Counted from the stretch's first letter, positions 15,959 through 25,786 are shown. The stretch is DNA of 64,000 bases from Leeuwenhoekiella marinoflava DSM 3653 (GCF_900129005.1 NZ_FQUN01000015.1:1-64000), one strand, 5' to 3'. Notes: generated by a model from the sequence alone, not told the origin. Numbers and translations: made by a program.

Positions 15959-18553
15959 TTAGAAAGGATAGTTAATCCCCACATTGTAGACGGCGTTTGC
16001 AAAGTTTGTGTTCTTAAACCAGCGTTCGCCTTCTGCTAGAGCGGGGTCGTATGTTTTAAAACCTACATCAAAGCGCAATACAAAAAAGCTAAAATCATAG
16101 CGCAAACCAAAACCCGTACCTACAGCTATATCTTCAAGACTGCTTAAGCCGTTAAAGGTTTCTTGAGGATTATTAACATTATCTAGAGCATTCCAAATAT
16201 TACCTACGTCTGTGAAAATAGCTCCTTTTAAATCTCCTAAAAACGTAAAGCGTTGCTCCAGATTAAAAGCAAGTTTCATATTTGCTTCGTTAAAGTCGTT
16301 AGGGCTATTTGTGCTCCCGGGTCCCAAACGATACGCTTGCCAAGCTCTGTTATCGTTAGAGCCTCCACCAAAAAAACTTCGTATAAAAGGAATACTGTTT
16401 GAATTCCCGTATGGTATAGCAATACCGCCATAGGCTCTAAAAGCTAAGATATTATCATTACCAAAATCCCAGTGCTTGATAAAATCAAGTTCGGTTTTGA
16501 TATACTGAGAGAATTTAACACCTAGAATTCTAGACGAACCATCATCATTTTTTTCAAGACCAACCAAATTGCTTATTGCACTCAGCGTGTTACCTGCAAG
16601 CTCTAGTTTAGCTCTAAAGCTGGTAAATTCATCATCAAATAGATTTTTTCGAGTGTTTTTAAAATAGGTAAAACTGGTTGCTAATATTAGGTTGTCTTCG
16701 GTTAAACGCTGGCGACGTTCTTCAATATTCACCACATCACTAAACTCTGAATTTGTAAGAGTGATCGCATTATTTTGTACTGCGTTTATGAATGCTAAAG
16801 ATCCATCTGGTATAGAAAGATTTCCATTCTCGTTAAGGAAACCGGTAACTTGGTTTGGGTAATTCAGAGCAATGTCGTTAAGCTCTTCATAAGAGTTTTC
16901 ATATACATTGAAATAGTTTAACACGTTTAGATTTCGCACATATTGAATATCAAAAAGGTCAAAACGATAATTCAAATTTTCAGAAGGAGTCCATTTATAA
17001 TTTATCCCACCCGTAATGTTTTGCTTGTCTAAACCTATATTTTGCTGAATGCCTATACCGGTTGTAAAACTGGTAGACGGAGACATTTCTGGAGCGATAA
17101 AATTGGTGCGAATAGGGAAGAAGATTCTCGGGATGGTAAGGCTCACATCTGCGCCAATTTCAGTAATGTCAAAAAGCTCTGGACTGTTACTTCCTGCTGC
17201 TGTTCTAGAGTCACCAATACTTGCTCTACCCGAAATCTGTAACGTTTCCATTCCGCCAAAAACATTCCGTATTCTTAAGGAACCACCACCGGCTATACCA
17301 AAACGCTGAATGTTTGAGGTAGAAACATCAAAATCTGCTCTAAGATTAAATTTAGGCAAAGGGGTGAGCATAATATTTGCAATCAGATCAGTGCCTTCCG
17401 GATCATCTGGATCTTCAGAAAACCGCAGATCAGGATATCTGAAAGTTCCTAATTGACTCAGGCGTATTAAGGTTTGATTACGCGATTCATCACTATACGT
17501 ATCACCGGGTTCTATAAAGACAGCATCCGTAAGGTATTTAGGTTTGTAGCGTATTTTATCATAAGCATACAAGTGATGATCATTAAGCTCAACACTATCT
17601 GAATATTTAGTGTCTCTTAAGGCGTAACCATAATCTGTAGTTATATTAACCTTACTTATTTTATGCACTTTTAGCGGAAGTTCATAAACTGAATCCCGAG
17701 CACGAATTTCACGGTTTCTAATATTCAATTCCAGATTTACTTTATGATCTGTATTTACAGAATCTCCCACAAAACTGATGAATTCCTGATCAAAATGAAA
17801 GAGACCATTATTCCGCATTAAATCTGTTATCCGGTTGGTTTCGGCATTAATATCTAACAATTCATATTGCGTATCCTGCTTGATGTAAGAAGCATTTTTA
17901 TGCTTTTCATAAATAGAATCTGCAGCCGGTGATTTTATAAAAGTTTTTAAAGAATCAATAATATAGGGTTGACCTGTAGCAACTTCATAAATAACCTGAC
18001 CGTGTTTCTCTAAACTATCTTTTTGGATTGAGTAGGTGGTTTTAGCATTAAACCAGCCTTTACTGTTGTAGTATTCAGTGAGACGATCAGCAGTTCGCCT
18101 AGTGTAATTGTCTGAAATAATCGCGGGTTCTTCTCCAAAATTTTTCAGGACATCGTTAACATCTAATTTAAATTCAATGTATTTATCCAGCTGTTTACGA
18201 GAAAGAACAGCAGACCAGAAATTTAGAGTTCGCTGATTATTATCATTCAGCTTTGCTTGTAGAATAGAATCCAGATTGGGTCTTGCCCAATTGTAGATGT
18301 ACAAGCGCACAGGAGAACCTAATAACGGTAACTTAGCATTAGGTTGCTGATAGGGGATGTTATCGATGTTGTAAGCCTCGTTCTCTTTACCATTAATGAG
18401 AATGGTATTTTTAGTTAGCAATAATTTTCCGTCAGGAACGCGCTTAACGGCATCACAGCCTGCCAGTATGAGTAGCAGTAAGATAATAAATCCTATTTTT
18501 GCGGAAAGGTGTTGCAAGAGCTTCTTTATAAAAATAACTTCAAAAATACACAT
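15959..18553 (-). CDS. TamA/BamA-type outer-membrane assembly lipoprotein
   Basis: Up to 864 residues. A lipoprotein-type signal (IILLLLILAGCDAVKR) is followed by a POTRA-like region with repeated KHxQV/YEVxTGQPY segments. A C-terminal 16-strand-type bacterial surface antigen (D15) barrel runs from about residue 430 and ends in VGINYPF with a terminal Phe. Such proteins insert barrel proteins or export lipids at the outer membrane. The ATG at 18553 puts nine charged/hydrophobic residues before the signal and leaves only 5 bases to the divergent gene, so a TTG at 18517 (QHLSAKIGFI) is an equally plausible start. Confidence 0.88.
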   Translation of the reverse strand: MCIFEVIFIKKLLQHLSAKIGFIILLLLILAGCDAVKRVPDGKLLLTKNTILINGKENEAYNIDNIPYQQPNAKLPLLGSPVRLYIYNWARPNLDSILQAKLNDNNQRTLNFWSAVLSRKQLDKYIEFKLDVNDVLKNFGEEPAIISDNYTRRTADRLTEYYNSKGWFNAKTTYSIQKDSLEKHGQVIYEVATGQPYIIDSLKTFIKSPAADSIYEKHKNASYIKQDTQYELLDINAETNRITDLMRNNGLFHFDQEFISFVGDSVNTDHKVNLELNIRNREIRARDSVYELPLKVHKISKVNITTDYGYALRDTKYSDSVELNDHHLYAYDKIRYKPKYLTDAVFIEPGDTYSDESRNQTLIRLSQLGTFRYPDLRFSEDPDDPEGTDLIANIMLTPLPKFNLRADFDVSTSNIQRFGIAGGGSLRIRNVFGGMETLQISGRASIGDSRTAAGSNSPELFDITEIGADVSLTIPRIFFPIRTNFIAPEMSPSTSFTTGIGIQQNIGLDKQNITGGINYKWTPSENLNYRFDLFDIQYVRNLNVLNYFNVYENSYEELNDIALNYPNQVTGFLNENGNLSIPDGSLAFINAVQNNAITLTNSEFSDVVNIEERRQRLTEDNLILATSFTYFKNTRKNLFDDEFTSFRAKLELAGNTLSAISNLVGLEKNDDGSSRILGVKFSQYIKTELDFIKHWDFGNDNILAFRAYGGIAIPYGNSNSIPFIRSFFGGGSNDNRAWQAYRLGPGSTNSPNDFNEANMKLAFNLEQRFTFLGDLKGAIFTDVGNIWNALDNVNNPQETFNGLSSLEDIAVGTGFGLRYDFSFFVLRFDVGFKTYDPALAEGERWFKNTNFANAVYNVGINYPF

Positions 18554-18558
18554 TAGAC

Positions 18559-19272
18559 GTGGTTAGCAAAAGCCAAATAAAATTAATAACGAGTCTGTCT
18601 CAAAAAAAGTACCGCCAACAGCATGGTCTATTTGTGGTGGAAGGTTTAAAAGGCATTTCTGAATTTTTAGAATCTAACTTTGCCTTGCACAGTCTTTTTG
18701 CGCTTGAAGGTTTTTTTACTGAAGAGCAACCGACTGAAGTTACTCTTGCAGAGTTGAAAAAAATAAGCTTTCTCAAGACGCCTCAAAAGGCTCTGGCGCT
18801 ATTTGAAATTCCTGAAGATTTGAATAGGACAGAGGCCGGTTTTCAATTGATTTTAGATGATGTGAGAGATCCTGGCAATCTGGGAACGCTAATCCGTTTG
18901 TGTGACTGGTACGGTATTAAAAACCTTGTTTGTTCTAAAGAGACGGTAGACTGTTTCAATCCTAAAGTTATTCAGGCAACTATGGGGTCACTTACTAGAG
19001 TGAATCTGATTTATACCGATTTGCCAAAGTATTTAGTAGAACAAGAATTACCTATTTATGCAGCGTTTATGGATGGAGAATCTGTTTATAAAGAAGAACT
19101 TCCGCAAGATGCAATCTTAATTCTAGGCAACGAAGCCAACGGAATTTCTGATGCAGTAGCCGAAAAAATTCAGCATAAAATAAGCATACCTCAATTTGGG
19201 CAAAGTACCACCGAAAGTCTTAATGTAGCAATCGCAGGCGCAATACTTGTAAGTGAGTTTAAGCGTTGTTGA
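18559..19272 (+). CDS. SpoU/TrmH-family RNA 2'-O-methyltransferase
   Basis: 237 residues from a GTG start. SPOUT-class enzymes methylate ribose 2'-OH in rRNA or tRNA with SAM. There is an N-terminal substrate-binding part (LFVVEGLKGISEFL). The three trefoil-knot motifs follow: LILDDVRDPGNLGTLIR, ILGNEANGIS and a C-terminal SLNVAIAGAIL with the conserved Asn. The target nucleotide cannot be assigned. It is divergent from the TamA-like gene with only a few bases between open frames. Confidence 0.92.
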   Translation: MVSKSQIKLITSLSQKKYRQQHGLFVVEGLKGISEFLESNFALHSLFALEGFFTEEQPTEVTLAELKKISFLKTPQKALALFEIPEDLNRTEAGFQLILDDVRDPGNLGTLIRLCDWYGIKNLVCSKETVDCFNPKVIQATMGSLTRVNLIYTDLPKYLVEQELPIYAAFMDGESVYKEELPQDAILILGNEANGISDAVAEKIQHKISIPQFGQSTTESLNVAIAGAILVSEFKRC

Positions 19273-19370
19273 TATTTACTCGATAATCAAGATTTGAATG
19301 CTCCAAGGCTTGCCGCCTAGAAGTCAAAATCTATTTCCTTTAACGCCTTGTGCGCTTGCCCTAAGCTTGT

Positions 19371-20120
19371 TTACTTCAAAGCACAAATACGTAAGCGCTT
19401 ATAATCTGCGTAATAAAATCCGTCTTTATATAAACTGTCATGAACACGTTGTTGTGTTATTTTTCGAATTTCAGCAGCATCGTTTTCCGGGATATCTGTA
19501 AAATATTTTCCGGCAAACATCTCTAGCCAGTCTATGATTCCGGTTTCAGGATCTTTTAGTTTAGTTGGCCGTTCGTATAAATGCGCAAAAGTGACTTGAA
19601 AACCACGTTGTTCCAGAAAGTGACAATAGGTTCCTAATTTTGGGAAATACCAGTTAATCGTTCTCGATTGTTTGAGATAGCCTTTCTCTTTAAGAACAGA
19701 GCTTAAGGCAAAGATAATGGTTTCAATATTACCATTTCCACCCATTTCAAGGAGCAGTCTTCCGTCTGGCTTTAGATTGCTGTACATAGCAGAAATCGCA
19801 GCTTCCGGATTTAGAATCCAGTGTAGCGTAGCATTACTAAAAATAGCGTCATACTGCTCAGAATCTATAAAGCTTTCGCCACGTGCTTGAACAAAATTGA
19901 TGTTACTGAATTTGTCTTGAGCAGCTTTGATCATTTCTACCGAAGCATCAATACCTACTAAATCAGCACCACTTTCAGCAATTTCTGCGGTAAGCTCGCC
20001 GGTACCACAACCCAGATCCAGAATGCGTTCCCCGCTTTTAGGGTTCAACATACTGATGAGGTCTTTTCCGTAATCAAATACAAAACCGTGCTTTTCTCTA
20101 TATAAATCTGCTTCCCACAT
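19371..20120 (-). CDS. Class I SAM-dependent methyltransferase (trans-aconitate methyltransferase-like)
   Basis: 249 residues. Motif I is ILDLGCGTGELTAEIA, followed by GIDASVEMIKAA, the SNATLHWI post-II motif, and LLLEMGGNGN. The overall pattern resembles Tam-type small-molecule methyltransferases; the substrate is not known. The last base of its start codon abuts the stop of porT (shared position 20120), so it is probably translated from the ubiE-porT transcript. Confidence 0.88.
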   Translation of the reverse strand: MWEADLYREKHGFVFDYGKDLISMLNPKSGERILDLGCGTGELTAEIAESGADLVGIDASVEMIKAAQDKFSNINFVQARGESFIDSEQYDAIFSNATLHWILNPEAAISAMYSNLKPDGRLLLEMGGNGNIETIIFALSSVLKEKGYLKQSRTINWYFPKLGTYCHFLEQRGFQVTFAHLYERPTKLKDPETGIIDWLEMFAGKYFTDIPENDAAEIRKITQQRVHDSLYKDGFYYADYKRLRICALK

Positions 20121-20821
20121 TATTGAAAGGTAAAGTTTAAAAATATTCCGCGTGATTGCATGACTTCTATATTTGAGGTGTACAAACTGTTAGGATCTTC
20201 ATCTCTAACAAGTTCGTCAGTAAGTGCAAAAACACCGCGTATACTCGGTGAAAATTTAAAATAAGGTAAATAAAAATCGACGCCAAATCCCACCTCATAA
20301 TAAAAGGTGTTATTTTTCATTCTAAATTGTCCTGCACTGTTGTCATCAGGATTCTTCTCATTACTAGATAAGTTGTAGGACCAGCTGAAACCGCCTTCTA
20401 CAAACGGCCTGAAATTGTTAAGCCTTTTAGTCGAAAACTTCAGCAGTAATGGAATATGAATGTAAGTGGAATTTAGTTCGCGCATGCGGTCATTATCTTC
20501 TCCCGGAATGTCTAAATAAAACAAGGTGCGGGCATTGTATACAAGGCCAGGCATCAAGCGCAAATCAAGATAGTCGTTAATGCGTTTATTGCCCAATAAT
20601 CCTACATTGAAACCGAAATTTTGTTCCACAAAAATATCAGGACGATCTTCTTTATAATCAAAATTAAAATCAAATCTGTTTATCCCAAAGTAATATCCCC
20701 AGCTCCACGGCTTCTTGTCAAAGTTCTCATCATTGAGAATTCGCTCACCAGTTAAAAATTGAGCTTCAGAAGTAGAAATAAGCCCAATATTAAAGAATAA
20801 AAAGATAAACAGTTTACGCAT
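20120..20821 (-). CDS. porT: Type IX secretion system protein PorT
   Basis: 233 residues from ATG 20821. The open frame extends to 20947 but that part overlaps ubiE in another frame, while 20821 gives a clean signal peptide (LFIFLFFNIGLISTSEAQ) 4 bases after ubiE. An outer-membrane barrel-type protein ending in Phe-rich strands (IFLNFTFQ). PorT is required for T9SS secretion, and the ubiE-porT pairing is typical of Flavobacteriia. Cargo for this system is seen in the window at 45176-47261, and the plug protein at 36169. Confidence 0.88.
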   Translation of the reverse strand: MRKLFIFLFFNIGLISTSEAQFLTGERILNDENFDKKPWSWGYYFGINRFDFNFDYKEDRPDIFVEQNFGFNVGLLGNKRINDYLDLRLMPGLVYNARTLFYLDIPGEDNDRMRELNSTYIHIPLLLKFSTKRLNNFRPFVEGGFSWSYNLSSNEKNPDDNSAGQFRMKNNTFYYEVGFGVDFYLPYFKFSPSIRGVFALTDELVRDEDPNSLYTSNIEVMQSRGIFLNFTFQ

Positions 20822-20825
20822 AGAA

Positions 20826-21554
20826 TTACTTTGATGCCGAATAAATGGTAGCAACCCCCATTGTTTGCGGATGGTCTTTAACATGAGTAAACCCAGTTTT
20901 GCGTAAAATATTGTTGAGTTCTTCGCCATAAGGAAAAACAGATGCACTTTCGCTCAAATAGGCATAAGCATCACGATCTTTTGAAAAAACATGACCTATA
21001 AGGGGTAGTAAGGTTTTAGTATATATACCATAACCTTGTTTAAAAGGTGTCTTTGTAGGAACTGAAGTTTCTAGAATCGCAAAAATCCCTCCAGGTTTTA
21101 GAACTCTTAGAATTTCGGCAAGACCTTTTTCTAAAGTTTCAAAATTACGAATACCAAAAGCTACGGTTATCGCATCAAAGTAGTTATCTTCAAAGGGTAA
21201 ATTTTCAGAATCTCCCTGAACCATCTCAATGGTTTGGTCAAGGTCTTTAGCTATAATTTTTTCTTTTCCTACTTTAAGCATTCCGGCAGAAATGTCAAGT
21301 CCTATGATTTTTTCAGCCTTAGTTTCAGCAAGGTTAATGGCCAGATCACCAGTACCTGTAGCCACATCAAGAATGCGGTGCGGTTGGGTGGCGGCTACCA
21401 TTTTTACCACTTTTTTTCGCCACTTAATGTCTATGCCAAAAGAGATTACCCGGTTAAGACCATCATACTCGCCAGAAATGGTATCAAACATTTGTTCTAC
21501 CTGTTCCCGTTTTGATCTTTCTGAATTTTTATAGGGATTCACGCTGCCGCTCAT
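20826..21554 (-). CDS. ubiE: Demethylmenaquinone / 2-polyprenyl-1,4-benzoquinol methyltransferase
   Basis: 242 residues. Methylates demethylmenaquinol with SAM in the last step of menaquinone synthesis, supplying the quinone used by Nqr. Signatures are FDTISGEYDGLNRVIS, ILDVATGTGDLA, AFGIRNFE and LRVLKPGGIFAILE. It leads a ubiE-porT-methyltransferase operon and is preceded by an exact TAnnTTTG box at 21571-21578. Confidence 0.96.
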   Translation of the reverse strand: MSGSVNPYKNSERSKREQVEQMFDTISGEYDGLNRVISFGIDIKWRKKVVKMVAATQPHRILDVATGTGDLAINLAETKAEKIIGLDISAGMLKVGKEKIIAKDLDQTIEMVQGDSENLPFEDNYFDAITVAFGIRNFETLEKGLAEILRVLKPGGIFAILETSVPTKTPFKQGYGIYTKTLLPLIGHVFSKDRDAYAYLSESASVFPYGEELNNILRKTGFTHVKDHPQTMGVATIYSASK

Positions 21555-21570
21555 AACTTATTTTTAATGG

Positions 21571-21578
21571 CAAATATA
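21571..21578 (-). promoter_or_regulatory. ubiE promoter (-7 box)
   Basis: The minus strand reads TATATTTG, an exact TAnnTTTG match, predicting a start near 21564 and a leader of about 10 nt before the ubiE ATG. Confidence 0.65.
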
Positions 21579-21649
21579 GTATTTGTAAATCTGATAACGC
21601 TTTAATTTTAGAAGGCTGTTATATTTAAAGTTATCTCTATTAAATCTAC

Positions 21650-21773
21650 TATCTTTGCAAGGTTTTACTCACCAAGTGGGGTGGAGAATTTGAGGAGAAA
21701 CCTCTTAGATAAATTGTTTTCATATTAACTACTTAGCGGACTTGCCTCTGGGTAGATTACTTCAAACTCAACT
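21650..21773 (+). promoter_or_regulatory. trkA promoter and 110-nt leader
   Basis: TATCTTTG at 21650-21657 is an exact TAnnTTTG box, predicting a start near 21664 and an unusually long leader. It can form small hairpins: CACC/GGTG (21670-21673 with 21680-21683), GAGG/CCTC (21692-21695 with 21701-21704), and a CTAC/GTAG closed arm near 21732-21755. No known riboswitch class was recognised. Confidence 0.5.
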
Positions 21774-23123
21774 ATGAAGATTGTTATTGCAGGTGCCGGT
21801 GAGGTGGGTTTTCATTTGGCTAAATTACTGTCTTTTGAATCTCAAGATATTACTCTTATCGATGTAGATAAAGATAGGATTGCTTATGCAGATACGCATC
21901 TTGATATACGTACTATTCGAGGAGACTCTACTTCAATAGCTATTCTCAAAGAAGCGCGTATAGATGGTACAGATTTGATAATTGCTGTTACTGCCAGTGA
22001 GACTACAAACATTACCGTTTGTGTACTCGCGAAACAAATGGGAGCAAAGCGAACTATTGCCCGTATTTCTAATACCGAGTTTATAGCGAATCAAGAAGTA
22101 GCCGGATTTAAGAAATTTGGTATAGATGAGTTGATTTCTCCAGAAAGCTTAGCCGCTTCAGAAATAGAATTGTTACTCAATCAATCTGCTTTTAACGACA
22201 GTTATGAGTTTGAGAACGGAGCGCTAACAATGGTGGGTACTTCATTAAGTCGTACTGCTTCTTTTGTGGGTAAAAGTGTAAAAGAAGCCGCGCGTATATT
22301 TCCAAGTTTGCATTTTATGCCTATTGCGATTCAGCGAGAGGGAACACAATATACATTGATCCCTCGTGGAGATACGATCTTTAAAGAAGGGGATCAGGTT
22401 TACTTTATGACGGTCAAAGGTGGAGTAGAAGAGCTTTATAAATTGACCGGTAAGGCGAAGCAGCAGATTAAAAATGTAATGATTTTAGGCGGAAGTAAAA
22501 TAGGTTATAAAACCGCCCGTGATTTATGTTCGCACAACTTTAATGTAAAGCTGGTCGAGAAAGACAGTGATAAAGCATTTGATCTCGCTGAAAAATTGCC
22601 CAAAACCTTAGTAATTAACGGTGATGGAAGAAACGTAGAATTGCTTGAAGAGGAGAATATTTATGATATGGACGCTTTTATTGCCGTAACTGGTAATAGT
22701 GAAACCAACATTATGTCTTGTCTAGTGGCAAAGTCTAAGAGTGTAAAAAAAACAATCGCACTAGTTGAGAATATGGATTATTTTCAGCTGTCACACAGTA
22801 TAGGTATAGATACGCTGATTAATAAGAAGCTGTTAGCAGCGAATAATATCTTCAGGTATATTAGAAAAGGAGATGTTGTAGCGATGACCAAACTCAACAA
22901 TATGAATGCAGAGCTTCTAGAATTTATTGCGAAGCCCAATTCTAAAGTTATAGGTAAGCGTATAAAGGATCTTGACTTTCCGAGATCTGCAACTATAGGT
23001 GGTATTGTGCGTGATGGAGAAGGGATAATAGCTTTGGGAGAAAATAAAATAAAAGTTGGTGATCGTATTGTTGTATGTTGCCTGCTACGCTCCATAAATA
23101 AAGTAGAACGTATGTTTATATAA
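21774..23123 (+). CDS. trkA: Trk potassium uptake system, NAD-binding regulatory protein TrkA
   Basis: 449 residues. A cytosolic gating subunit for the TrkH channel. Two tandem RCK_N/RCK_C units are visible: the first begins KIVIAGAGEVGFHLA, the second at about residue 230 with VMILGGSKIGYKTA. The second lacks a perfect GxGxxG. C-terminal TrkA_C segments contain AELLEFIAKPNSKVIGK. It is followed 4 bases later by trkH, forming one operon with a long leader. Confidence 0.96.
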   Translation: MKIVIAGAGEVGFHLAKLLSFESQDITLIDVDKDRIAYADTHLDIRTIRGDSTSIAILKEARIDGTDLIIAVTASETTNITVCVLAKQMGAKRTIARISNTEFIANQEVAGFKKFGIDELISPESLAASEIELLLNQSAFNDSYEFENGALTMVGTSLSRTASFVGKSVKEAARIFPSLHFMPIAIQREGTQYTLIPRGDTIFKEGDQVYFMTVKGGVEELYKLTGKAKQQIKNVMILGGSKIGYKTARDLCSHNFNVKLVEKDSDKAFDLAEKLPKTLVINGDGRNVELLEEENIYDMDAFIAVTGNSETNIMSCLVAKSKSVKKTIALVENMDYFQLSHSIGIDTLINKKLLAANNIFRYIRKGDVVAMTKLNNMNAELLEFIAKPNSKVIGKRIKDLDFPRSATIGGIVRDGEGIIALGENKIKVGDRIVVCCLLRSINKVERMFI

Positions 23124-23127
23124 CTAC

Positions 23128-24636
23128 ATGCCTAACAGAGTCAGACTTAATTATAAAATCATTTTTCATCTAATGGGTGTATTGCTGCTGTTCAATGGTG
23201 GTTTTATGCTTATATCTGCTTTAGTAGGTTATTTCTACGATGATGTTTCGGTAGCGTTGGGGATTATTTCTTCAGGATTGATCACGTTATTTTTAGGAAT
23301 GCTTTTTATGTTCTTTACACGGGATCATAAAAAGGAAATTCAAAAACGAGAAGGATATATTGTCGTAACCTTTGGATGGATTTTTATGTCGTTGAGCGGT
23401 TGCCTTCCGTATTTAATTACCGGGGCAATCCCTTCTTTTACAAATGCTTTTTTTGAAACGATGAGTGGTTATACGACCACAGGAGCATCTATTCTAAATG
23501 ACATAGAAGCAATACCTAACGGAATTTTATTCTGGAGAAGTACTACGCACTGGATAGGAGGTATGGGTATTATAGTGCTTGCGATTGCGATTCTTCCTTT
23601 GTTGGGAATTGGTGGGATGCAGCTTTTTGCTGCGGAAGCTCCCGGGCCTAACGCCGATAAATTACATCCCAGAATCACCGATACCGCAAAACGACTTTGG
23701 CTTATTTATTTTGGATATACAGTTGCTGAAACTATACTGCTTCAAATTGCAGGTATGTCGTTTTTTGATGCGATTAATCATGCGATGAGTACTTTGTCAA
23801 CCGGTGGTTTTAGTACGAAAAATGCCAGTGTTGCCTATTGGAATGATAGTCCTGAAATACAATGGATTATCATCGTATTTATGTTTCTAGCAGGTACAAA
23901 CTTCGTACTCAGTTATTTCGCTTTTAAAGGGAAATTACGTTCCGTTTGGAAGGATGAAGAGTTTAAATTGTACACGGCTTTTACGGTAGGTTTTACAATA
24001 TTGGTCGTTCTGATCATTATATTACGGGCAGATGTTTCGGTGTCTTCAATAGATCATCCCATGGTTTGGGGAGAGTATGAGAGCGCAATAAGACATGGGT
24101 TGTTTCAGGTAATTTCGGTTATTACCACGACGGGATTTGTTTCTGCAGATTTTACAATGTGGGCACCTTTTGCGACTGTAATCTTTTTTGGTTTGATGTT
24201 TTTGGGTGGTTCTGCCGGCTCAACTTCCGGGGGAATTAAGGTTGTACGACACTTAATGATTGTTAGAAACGGAGTACTCGAATTTAAACGCACGCTTCAT
24301 CCCAATGCTGTTCTACCGGTTCGTCATAATGGCAAGGCAGTTTCTAAAGAGATTGTATTCAATATTTTAGGTTTTTTTATCTTATACTTACTTGCGTGGA
24401 TTATAGGGGCCTGTGGTCTTGCGGCTTTAGGTCTTGATTTTGCGACTGCTCTGGGAGGTTCTGCTTCTTCGCTGGGTAACGTAGGTCCTGCTTTTGGGAT
24501 TTTGAGTCCGGTTAATAATTTTGATGCATTGCCTATGGTAGGTAAGTGGTGGTGTGCATTTTTGATGATGATAGGTCGTCTAGAATTATTCACTGTTTTG
24601 ATACTGTTAACGCCGTTCTTTTGGCGTAATCGCTAG
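23128..24636 (+). CDS. trkH: Trk potassium transporter membrane subunit
   Basis: 502 residues, about ten or more membrane segments. Four pore-loop filter segments can be read: SGYTTTGASIL, MSTLSTGGFST, ITTTGFVSAD and SSLGNVGPAFG, each with the conserved Gly. This is the TrkH/KtrB/HKT pattern that imports potassium. Co-transcribed with trkA. Confidence 0.96.
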   Translation: MPNRVRLNYKIIFHLMGVLLLFNGGFMLISALVGYFYDDVSVALGIISSGLITLFLGMLFMFFTRDHKKEIQKREGYIVVTFGWIFMSLSGCLPYLITGAIPSFTNAFFETMSGYTTTGASILNDIEAIPNGILFWRSTTHWIGGMGIIVLAIAILPLLGIGGMQLFAAEAPGPNADKLHPRITDTAKRLWLIYFGYTVAETILLQIAGMSFFDAINHAMSTLSTGGFSTKNASVAYWNDSPEIQWIIIVFMFLAGTNFVLSYFAFKGKLRSVWKDEEFKLYTAFTVGFTILVVLIIILRADVSVSSIDHPMVWGEYESAIRHGLFQVISVITTTGFVSADFTMWAPFATVIFFGLMFLGGSAGSTSGGIKVVRHLMIVRNGVLEFKRTLHPNAVLPVRHNGKAVSKEIVFNILGFFILYLLAWIIGACGLAALGLDFATALGGSASSLGNVGPAFGILSPVNNFDALPMVGKWWCAFLMMIGRLELFTVLILLTPFFWRNR

Positions 24637-24717
24637 TAACGTTTAACTTTACAGCTTATTAGAAGTGCTGTTTGAAAACTCTTTTTTGAGCATCAATTCT
24701 ACCCAAAAAATAGTATC

Positions 24718-25695
24718 TTGAAAAATTACGATCTTATTATAGTAGGTGGTGGTCCTATAGGTTTAGCCTGTGGTATTGCAGCAACAAAAGCGAAGCTCAA
24801 TTATATCATTTTAGAAAAAGGAGTTCTGGTAAATTCGCTTTATAATTTCCCGGAGCAAATGACTTTTTTCTCGACTTCAAATTTGCTTGAGATCGGCGAT
24901 GTCCCTTTTGTTGCGCATAATGATAAGCCTACGCGTAAAGAAGCCTTAGAATATTATCGCAGAGTTTATGAGAGCTGGAAGTTAAATATACAACTCTACA
25001 CACCTGTATCTGGAATGCAGCAAACTGAAGATGGTTATATTTTAGATACACCTAAAGGGCAGTTTAAAACTAAAGCGGTAATTGTATCAACAGGCTTTTA
25101 TGATACCGCTCGTAAATTAAATATTCCGGGAGAAGACCTTCCTAAGGTTAAGCATTTCTACGACAGTCCGCACCCGTATGTAAATCAAAAGCTTTTAGTT
25201 ATTGGAGCTGCAAATTCGGCGTGTGATGTAGCACTTGAGACTTATTATAAAGGAGCTGAGGTTACGATGGCAATCCGCAGCAATGAGATTTACCCCAAAA
25301 CTAAATATTGGATCAAGCCAAATATCGAAAACCGAATCAAAGAAGGTTCGATCAAGGCATATTTTGAAACCTCGGTTACCGAAATCAAATCCCATTCAGT
25401 TGTATTGAATACTCCGGAAGGTGAGGTTGAAATAGAAAATGACTTTGTATTAGCTATGATAGGTTATATGCCAGATTATTCCTTATTTGAAAATTTAGGG
25501 ATTCCGGTAGATGAGGAAAATCATAAAAAACCTATTCATAATCCTGAAACTTTAGAAACTCCGTTGCCTAATGTATATGTTGCTGGTGTTATCAATAGCG
25601 GACTCAAAACAAGTAAATTGTTTATTGAGAATACACGAGTTCACGCAGATATGATTTTAGAACATCTCAAAGCTAAAATTGGGCAGATGGCTTAA
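24718..25695 (+). CDS. ypdA: YpdA-family FAD/NAD(P)-dependent disulfide reductase
   Basis: 325 residues. A thioredoxin-reductase-like flavoprotein with FAD site DLIIVGGGPIGLACG and NAD(P) site KLLVIGAANSACDVALE. It lacks a CxxC redox pair, like YpdA, the proposed bacillithiol-disulfide reductase. The start is TTG at 24718; no ATG occurs before the FAD motif. That TTG lies inside a TAGTATCTTG string that also resembles a promoter box, but the spacing to an upstream TTTG is poor, so I treat it as the start codon. Confidence 0.85.
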   Translation: MKNYDLIIVGGGPIGLACGIAATKAKLNYIILEKGVLVNSLYNFPEQMTFFSTSNLLEIGDVPFVAHNDKPTRKEALEYYRRVYESWKLNIQLYTPVSGMQQTEDGYILDTPKGQFKTKAVIVSTGFYDTARKLNIPGEDLPKVKHFYDSPHPYVNQKLLVIGAANSACDVALETYYKGAEVTMAIRSNEIYPKTKYWIKPNIENRIKEGSIKAYFETSVTEIKSHSVVLNTPEGEVEIENDFVLAMIGYMPDYSLFENLGIPVDEENHKKPIHNPETLETPLPNVYVAGVINSGLKTSKLFIENTRVHADMILEHLKAKIGQMA

Positions 25696-25786
25696 TATAG
25701 TTAATATTTTCCCAAAGAAATATATTGTGAAAACCTTTGAATGAACTTGTCTCGTATGTGTAACTGTAACTAAAAAAACTTACACT

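Noticed and set aside
19273-19370. Repeated GCTTGCC units between the SPOUT gene and the convergent methyltransferase
   Set aside because: Only two imperfect units are present and no stable hairpin or terminator could be drawn.
20822-20947. Longer N-terminus for PorT
   Set aside because: It overlaps ubiE in another frame, and the signal peptide begins only at 20821.
24711-24720. TAGTATCTTG as promoter of ypdA
   Set aside because: It contains the only plausible start codon and the nearest upstream TTTG is about 25 bases away, longer than the usual spacing.
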